Positions 59,185 through 64,000 of a stretch of 64,000 nucleotides of DNA are shown piece after piece. The DNA lies in the NCBI GenBank assembly GCA_963731125.1, contig CAVSVP010000031.1, positions 1 to 64,000 on the forward strand, given 5' to 3'. Both the position numbers and the translations under genes were made by a program. This stretch comes from CAVSVP01 sp963731125 (lineage in GTDB: Bacteria > Pseudomonadota > Gammaproteobacteria > Competibacterales > Competibacteraceae). Numbering within the stretch: the first letter of the stretch is position 1; every line of letters starts with the position of its first letter. The notes below the pieces were generated by a model. The model was not told the DNA's origin and made no database searches. It saw only the letters and a list, made by a program, of their open reading frames with translations.

Positions 59185-60885
59185 TTAGCGGTGGCCTTGG
59201 TGTTGCCACCGCGACCACCACCGCCAGAGGTAGCCGTCCGGCCGTTCCTCGCCAGTTTCGATGTATTCCAGTGTGTTGGGGTTGAAGAGAGCCCACATCA
59301 TGCGTCCGGCAGTTTCATATTGGGTGCAAAATAACAGCTGATCGCCTATTTGCAGCGTTTCGTCGCGGTCCGGCAACAGCTTTTCCTGCTTTCCACGCAC
59401 CAGCAGTAGGGCAAAACCAGGCAGGGGCTGCTGGCGTTCCTGGGGGTTCTCCAATAAGTGCCAAAGCCGGACTTTCCGCCCTTGCGTTAGGGCCATGTAG
59501 ACGGCTGGAGCTTGTTCCGAGTCAATGACAGTGGACCATGTTTCCGGAGTAACGTCACCACAGATACCGCGAATTCGCTCTAGCAGCGCTTTCGCCCATT
59601 CTTCGTTATGGTGCCTGGCCAGACGTAAAAAGTGAGCGAGTAGCGGCTCTGTTAAGAAGGACAGAATGCGCCAGACGATAATCCGATTGCTCTGCATCAC
59701 CAAATGCAGCTTAGCGGCCTGAAAAAGCGCATCATTGTTTCTCCGGTTCTGGCGTGCCACGAGATAGAGTTCAGGATTTAACTGCTGAGCGGTCATAATG
59801 ATAGAGAGATTATTGGCATCTCGATCGGTGCCTGCGATGATTCCTACCGCTTTTTCCACACCCGCTTCCCGTAAATTCACCGCCTCCGTACCGTAGCCGA
59901 CGACGGCCCCTTCGGGGGCTCGTTCAGCAAGCGGTTCAATGATCACCGTCGGTATGCCCTCATATTGCATATAACGATGCACCGCCCGGCCGAACCGGCC
60001 GTAACCGCAAACAATCCAGGTTCCGCGGGGTGGAGTCACCGGCGGGTGCAGCGGCTGATTAGGGAGGCTGATCAGCCAATCGTAAAGCAGATGCACGCTG
60101 GGTATCCGCAGCGTCATGGCAAGATGGGCGGCAAAGGTATCGAAAGGATTAATAATATGATCTGTGTTAAAGGAGGCAAGATTGGCCGCGGCATTTCGGC
60201 TTTCCGCTCGGGAAATTACTTTAATACGGGGATTTAGCAGCTTGCCAGTCACGGCAATCTTAATATTGACATCATCTACATCGGTGATCGCAACCACACC
60301 GATGCATTTGGGATGTTGCAGCCCGGCCTCGAGCAGGTGGCGTGCATCGCGGACGTTAGCGCATAGGCAGGGAATGTCAAAGCTCAGATCTTCCAGGCTC
60401 AAAGCGTTAATATTTTCAGGATTATTATCAATGACCACGCTTTGGATTTCTCTCCGACTCAGCGCCCTTACCAGCAGGCTGCCGGTTTCGCCGTAGCCGC
60501 ATATCAGGTAAAAGGACTCGCGGATACGACGGACTTGTCGGGTGAAACGTTGTTCGGTGACGGCGCGTTTGAAAGCGGGATCTTGAATTAAAGCCAGAAT
60601 ATTGCCGATAGCGTATAACCAGGCAATCACTGTGAGATACATTGCCAGCGTAGTCCATAAGCGTTGCGCTGCGCTGAAGGCATAAGGTATTTCGCCAAAA
60701 CCGATGGTCGAACCCATAAAGCTGACGAAATAAAAAGCGTGAAAGAAATCAAATTTCCAGGGATTTCCCCGATCGTCCAAACCGGGAACTAACACGAGAC
60801 CACCGACGGAGACCGCATACGCGCCGATGAGCACGATTAGGGGGGCGCGCATACGCCGTAGGAACAAGAAGAAAACGTTTGGCAT
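59185..60885 (-). CDS. Potassium-channel-type protein with two TrkA-N/RCK domains
   Basis: The 566 residues start with two membrane helices (LIVLIGAYAVSVGGLVLV; TLAMYLTVIAWLYAIGNILA) around a pore loop whose filter reads STIGFGEIP, a TVGYGD variant. Two cytoplasmic NAD-binding TrkA-N domains follow (YLICGYGETGSLLVRALSRR near 125; WIVCGYGRFGRAVHRYMQYE near 288) and a TrkA-C-like end. It should be an NAD-gated K+ channel. The altered filter (Phe for Tyr, Glu for Asp) may change selectivity. Confidence 0.85.
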   Translation of the reverse strand: MPNVFFLFLRRMRAPLIVLIGAYAVSVGGLVLVPGLDDRGNPWKFDFFHAFYFVSFMGSTIGFGEIPYAFSAAQRLWTTLAMYLTVIAWLYAIGNILALIQDPAFKRAVTEQRFTRQVRRIRESFYLICGYGETGSLLVRALSRREIQSVVIDNNPENINALSLEDLSFDIPCLCANVRDARHLLEAGLQHPKCIGVVAITDVDDVNIKIAVTGKLLNPRIKVISRAESRNAAANLASFNTDHIINPFDTFAAHLAMTLRIPSVHLLYDWLISLPNQPLHPPVTPPRGTWIVCGYGRFGRAVHRYMQYEGIPTVIIEPLAERAPEGAVVGYGTEAVNLREAGVEKAVGIIAGTDRDANNLSIIMTAQQLNPELYLVARQNRRNNDALFQAAKLHLVMQSNRIIVWRILSFLTEPLLAHFLRLARHHNEEWAKALLERIRGICGDVTPETWSTVIDSEQAPAVYMALTQGRKVRLWHLLENPQERQQPLPGFALLLVRGKQEKLLPDRDETLQIGDQLLFCTQYETAGRMMWALFNPNTLEYIETGEERPDGYLWRWWSRWQHQGHR

Positions 60886-60900
60886 AAGGGCAAACCAATA

Positions 60901-61284
60901 TCAGCGGCGTAAAGTCACCGTTTCGATAATCAGCAATGCGACGGAAGCGATATTGGCGAGCAGAGCACCGCCTGCCAAAGACACTACACTGGCGACAATG
61001 GCCGTTGTGTTACCCGTATTGTAGACGTAAAGGGCGATGCCCCAAACGATAGCCGCTGCCAATAATTGCAGATCCGCAACAATGCTAGTCGCTAACAGCA
61101 CCGCACCGATATGGGTGCGGTCGCCTAATTTCATCAACGTCGCAACCAGGCTGACCAGGATGGCGGCGAACAATTCCCAGGCATGGTGATGTTCGGCATT
61201 ATCAATATCACCCATGACAAAACCAAAATTCAACGTCAATGCCAGCAGGATAAAGGCTCCAAAAAAAACTTTTTCGACATTCAC
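60901..61284 (-). CDS. Small four-helix membrane protein, 127 aa
   Basis: Four hydrophobic segments are visible: VFFGAFILLALTLNFGFVMG, LFAAILVSLVATLMKL, SIVADLQLLAAAIVWGIALY and AGGALLANIASVALLIIETV. The loop DIDNAEHHHAWE contains a His triplet. It lies 15 bp upstream of the channel gene in the same direction, so it may be a channel partner. The family looks conserved (possibly DUF6394) but its role is unknown. Confidence 0.75.
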   Translation of the reverse strand: MNVEKVFFGAFILLALTLNFGFVMGDIDNAEHHHAWELFAAILVSLVATLMKLGDRTHIGAVLLATSIVADLQLLAAAIVWGIALYVYNTGNTTAIVASVVSLAGGALLANIASVALLIIETVTLRR

Positions 61285-61340
61285 AGGTTTTTTCTTTCCA
61301 GAACTTGGTCTACCGCCTTAGCATCAAATGAAAAGCCTAT

Positions 61341-61775
61341 TCATTCCGCAGAATGGATTGACTCTCCCTGTACGGTCACGGTTAAGCGTCGTTGATGGCC
61401 GCTACGTCGATGCTCCCAGAGGTAAACACCCTGCCAGGTTCCCAGGACGCAGCGGCCGTTACTTAGCGGCAGCGTAAGCCCGCTTTGGGTCAAGACAGTG
61501 CGTACATGGGCAGGCATATCGTCAGGCCCTTCATCCGTGTGGGCAAACCATGGGGCACCGTCGGGTACTAAGCGGCTCATAAAAGTCTCCAGATCCCGGC
61601 GGACAGCAGGATCGGCGTTTTCACAAAGCATTATAGAAGCGCTGGTATGGTGGATAAAAAGGTGAACGAGGCCGGTAATGACGCCGGATGCTCTTGCGAC
61701 GTCTTGAATGCGCTCGGTGATGTCGTAAGTACCGCGCCCCTGAGTGCTAAGGGTGATTGTTTGCTGAGTGATCAT
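61341..61775 (-). CDS. yjbQ: YjbQ family protein (UPF0047)
   Basis: The 144 residues carry the family signature VHLFIHHTSASIMLCENADP (Ser/His-rich catalytic strip) and LPLSNGRCVLGTWQGVYLWE followed by HRRSGHQRRLTVTVQGE. Members have thiamine-phosphate-synthase-like activity in vitro; their role in cells is unsettled. Its start ATG overlaps the stop of the upstream aldo/keto reductase gene by 4 bp (ATGA), so the two are coupled. Confidence 0.9.
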   Translation of the reverse strand: MITQQTITLSTQGRGTYDITERIQDVARASGVITGLVHLFIHHTSASIMLCENADPAVRRDLETFMSRLVPDGAPWFAHTDEGPDDMPAHVRTVLTQSGLTLPLSNGRCVLGTWQGVYLWEHRRSGHQRRLTVTVQGESIHSAE

Positions 61776-62809
61776 GGACAAGGATTCGGCTGACTCTGAT
61801 GGATGGCTTCAATGCGTTGTAATATCTCGGTGGACAGTGCCAGATCGATGCTGGCGGTATCGCTGGCCAGTTGTGCCATGGTGGTTGCGCCAATGATGGT
61901 AGCTGCGACAAAGAAGCGGCTATTTACATAAGCGAGTGCCATCTGGGCAGGATCCAGGCCATATTCCCTGGCTAAGGCCACATAAGCGCGAACAGGTGTT
62001 TCCGCCTCCGGCGTATTGTAGCGGACAAAGCGTTCGAAGCGGGTGAGACGGGCATCCGGCGGCTGCATACCGTCGAGATATTTACCGCTTAGGACACCAA
62101 AAGCCAGCGGCGAGTAAGCCAACAGACCCACACCTTCGCGGTGCGCGATCTCAGCAAGGCCGATCTCAAACGTCCGGTTCAAAAGATTGTAGGGATTCTG
62201 AATGGTAACGACCCGCGGCAGGTTAAGACGCTCGGCCGTCTGTAGATAACTCATCACCCCCCAAGGGGTTTCATTGGAGAGGCCAAGGTAGCGGATTTTA
62301 CCCGCTTGCACTTGTTCGTGCAGAGCTTCCAGGGTCTCAAGAATGGGAATGGCAGGGGTTTCGTTAGAGACATAGCCGAGTCTTCCGAAGTAATTAGTTT
62401 GCCGGTCCGGCCAGTGCACCTGGTAGAGATCGATGTAGTCGGTTTGCAGGCGGCGCAGGCTGGCATGCAAAGCTTCCACAATGTTACGGCGGTCCAGGCA
62501 TATAGCTCCCTGTCTGAGATAGGACAATTCCTCCGAGCGACCTGCCACTTTGCTAGCCAGGATGATTTTGTCCCGACTGCCTCGTTGTTTAAACCAACTA
62601 CCGATATAGTGTTCGGTAAGTCCCTGTGTCTCTGCTCGAGGTGGCACAGGGTATAACTCAGCAGTGTCGATAAAATTAATACCTTGGGACAATGCATAGT
62701 CCAATTGTGCATGGGCTTCGACCTCACTATTTTGTTCTCCCCAAGTCATGGTGCCCAGGCAAATACGGCTGATTTCCAAATCGGTCTGCGCGAGGCAGTG
62801 ATATTGCAT
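61772..62809 (-). CDS. tas: NADP(H)-dependent aldo/keto reductase, Tas-like
   Basis: This 345-residue TIM-barrel reductase has MQYHCLAQTDLEISRICLGT and MTWGEQNSEVEAHAQLDYAL at the N terminus. The catalytic region FIDTAELYPVPPRAETQGLT supplies the Asp-Tyr of the tetrad; a Lys in ILASKVAGRS and His in LYQVHWPD complete it. The length and the PVPPRAET insertion match E. coli Tas. The cofactor end IIGATTMAQLASD is typical. Ribosome binding site GAGGTAC (62815-62821, minus strand). Confidence 0.93.
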   Translation of the reverse strand: MQYHCLAQTDLEISRICLGTMTWGEQNSEVEAHAQLDYALSQGINFIDTAELYPVPPRAETQGLTEHYIGSWFKQRGSRDKIILASKVAGRSEELSYLRQGAICLDRRNIVEALHASLRRLQTDYIDLYQVHWPDRQTNYFGRLGYVSNETPAIPILETLEALHEQVQAGKIRYLGLSNETPWGVMSYLQTAERLNLPRVVTIQNPYNLLNRTFEIGLAEIAHREGVGLLAYSPLAFGVLSGKYLDGMQPPDARLTRFERFVRYNTPEAETPVRAYVALAREYGLDPAQMALAYVNSRFFVAATIIGATTMAQLASDTASIDLALSTEILQRIEAIHQSQPNPCP

Positions 62810-62850
62810 AGTTTAGTACCTCTTACCGGAAAGTCGTTTAGAGTCTATCC

Positions 62851-62884
62851 GAAAAACTCCCTCTCCTCGAAAGGTGGAGAGGGA
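62851..62884 (-). terminator. Intrinsic terminator on the minus strand
   Basis: TCCCTCTCC and GGAGAGGGA are perfect 9-base arms. Read on the minus strand the hairpin is followed by AGTTTTTC. It lies downstream of trmB and just before the tas start, so it separates the two transcripts. Confidence 0.7.
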
Positions 62885-63020
62885 ATCAACTTTTGTTAAA
62901 GTTAAGCGCTTTTCAGGGGGAAAGGGGGGATCTATTGGTATTTGTAATATTGGAAATAAGCAACTGGCGAAGTTTTTGCTGTTAACAAAACCCCCTATCG
63001 GAGGCGCACTGCCCAACTTG

Positions 63021-63695
63021 TCAGCGTCGGCGAAAAAGCAAATCCCAAACGTTGTGGCCGAGATGTTTGGCTCGATGCTCAAATTTGGTCAGCGGTCGGT
63101 CAGCGGGGCGTGAGCTAAATCCCCCGCTCTCAACCGTATTGCAAAAACCAGCGGTAGCTTCCAATACCGCCAGCATTTGTATGGCATAATCTTCCCAGTC
63201 GGTAGCCAAATGAAGTAGGCCGCCTGGCTTAAGTTTGCGAGCTAGCAAGTTTGCAAAAGCCGGTTGAATGAGACGCCGTTTATGATGACGTTTTTTAGGC
63301 CAAGGATCTGGAAAAAATATTTGCACCCGATCCAGGGCTGCATCAGGTAAATGATGCTCTAAGGCTGTTACCGCATCCATGCACATTAATCGCAAATTGC
63401 TTAGGCCTAATGTTTCGGCTTGCATAAGAAGCTGACCTACCCCTGGACGGTGTATCTCAATGCCTAAAAAATCCTTTTCGGAATGATGCATGGCCATGAT
63501 GGCGAGGCAATCTCCATTGCCAAAACCGATTTCCAGAATGCGCGGCGCATTGCGCCCAAACAGCACGTCCAAGTTTATTAGACCGCTGGTTGAATTTACG
63601 CCGAAACATTCCCATAAGGTGTTTACGGCGCGCTGTTGGCCACGGGTCATTCGGCCTTCGCGGCGCACAAAACTGCGGATACGGTGTTTAACCAA
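63021..63695 (-). CDS. trmB: tRNA (guanine-N7-)-methyltransferase TrmB
   Basis: The enzyme makes m7G46 in tRNA. Motifs: ILEIGFGNGDCLAIMAMHHS (SAM-binding motif I near 74), FLGIEIHRPGVGQLL (motif II), RVQIFFPDPWPKKRHHKRRL (signature FPDPWPKKRHxKRR near 141) and LHLATDWEDYAIQML. C-terminal RPLTKFEHRAKHLGHNVWDL is also conserved. Length 224, as in the family. No gene is seen in the 305 bp from 63696 to the window end. Confidence 0.95.
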   Translation of the reverse strand: MVKHRIRSFVRREGRMTRGQQRAVNTLWECFGVNSTSGLINLDVLFGRNAPRILEIGFGNGDCLAIMAMHHSEKDFLGIEIHRPGVGQLLMQAETLGLSNLRLMCMDAVTALEHHLPDAALDRVQIFFPDPWPKKRHHKRRLIQPAFANLLARKLKPGGLLHLATDWEDYAIQMLAVLEATAGFCNTVESGGFSSRPADRPLTKFEHRAKHLGHNVWDLLFRRR

Positions 63696-64000
63696 CTAAG
63701 CCCTCTACCTAGTCACAAAATTTGTGATTGTCAAGCAAAGCTATCACTAAAGACTTAAAGATTCTTAGCATTGAGTGACTGCAAAAAGTCTGTTGCTAAT
63801 CTACCAGAAAATGAATCAACTTCCCATTAGTAGTGTCTTTTAAGGAATGGCACAAGTCGCTTTGCTGAGTCCATTTATCGCTTTCCCATTACCATGGATG
63901 GGTTGTGATTGCAAAGCAGGAGTACTGATTTCGGGTTAACGGGAGAGAAACAAAAAAATTGTTAAATTCGACGGTGTAAAAACCATCAGCTTCTCAAATA

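Noticed and set aside
59188..59212. GCGGTGGC/GCCACCGC hairpin as a terminator
   Set aside because: It codes for the last residues of the channel protein and is not followed by a T-run on either strand.

Overview
The window looks like chromosomal DNA of a gammaproteobacterium. The evidence is gene order: tgt-yajC-secD-secF, and suhB divergent from trmJ-cysE-iscS-iscU-iscA. Protein motifs and codon use fit this too. The genus cannot be fixed from the sequence alone. The gene content suggests a respiratory organism that assimilates nitrate, oxidises lactate and carries a multiheme nitrogen-oxide-type cytochrome pair.

Region 1 (1-7940) is a nested pile of mobile DNA. Group II intron A ends at about 916 and sits inside the reverse transcriptase gene of group II intron B. 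A serine-recombinase element with perfect 16-bp terminal inverted repeats (1079-7172) interrupts that same kind of gene. Two DDE insertion sequences interrupt the recombinase (1936-4392 with a 5-bp target duplication, 4855-6498 with a 12-bp one). Removing both restores one open reading frame of 548 codons.

Region 2 (7993-18835) is an assimilatory nitrate island: a sigma-54/NtrC-type promoter and an ANTAR-type attenuator leader, then nitrate transporter, nirB, nirD, an FAD reductase and molybdopterin nitrate reductase. The regulators nasT-nasS converge on it from the other strand.

Region 3 (19056-27447) is tgt-yajC-secD-secF, disturbed three times. An IS4-type element lies just upstream of tgt, a decayed relative of it follows tgt, and an IS607 element (tnpA + tnpB) sits between secD and secF, apparently inside the secF ribosome binding site.

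Region 4 (27517-33282) holds a small membrane protein, suhB, trmJ, cysE, and a reduced isc cluster (iscS, an IscU lacking two of the three cluster-ligand cysteines, an A-type carrier), then a UspA protein.

Region 5 (33298-54737) is mostly organic-acid and redox metabolism. It contains a DctPQM TRAP transporter, a 2-oxoacid:ferredoxin oxidoreductase (gamma, alpha, beta) with a GltD-like flavoprotein/ferredoxin fusion, a CBS protein, and an octaheme HAO-family cytochrome with an NrfH-like tetraheme quinol dehydrogenase. It ends with a FadR-type regulator divergent from lutABC, a D-lactate dehydrogenase and lactate permease. A plausible flow is: lactate imported by LldP, oxidised by LutABC and Dld to pyruvate, then pyruvate oxidised (or made) by the ferredoxin oxidoreductase.

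Region 6 (54738-64000) is ordinary housekeeping: OsmC, two alpha/beta hydrolases, a DUF2845 protein, an EamA exporter, a potassium-channel/RCK protein with small membrane neighbours, YjbQ, a Tas-like aldo/keto reductase and TrmB. No rRNA, tRNA or CRISPR array was recognised.
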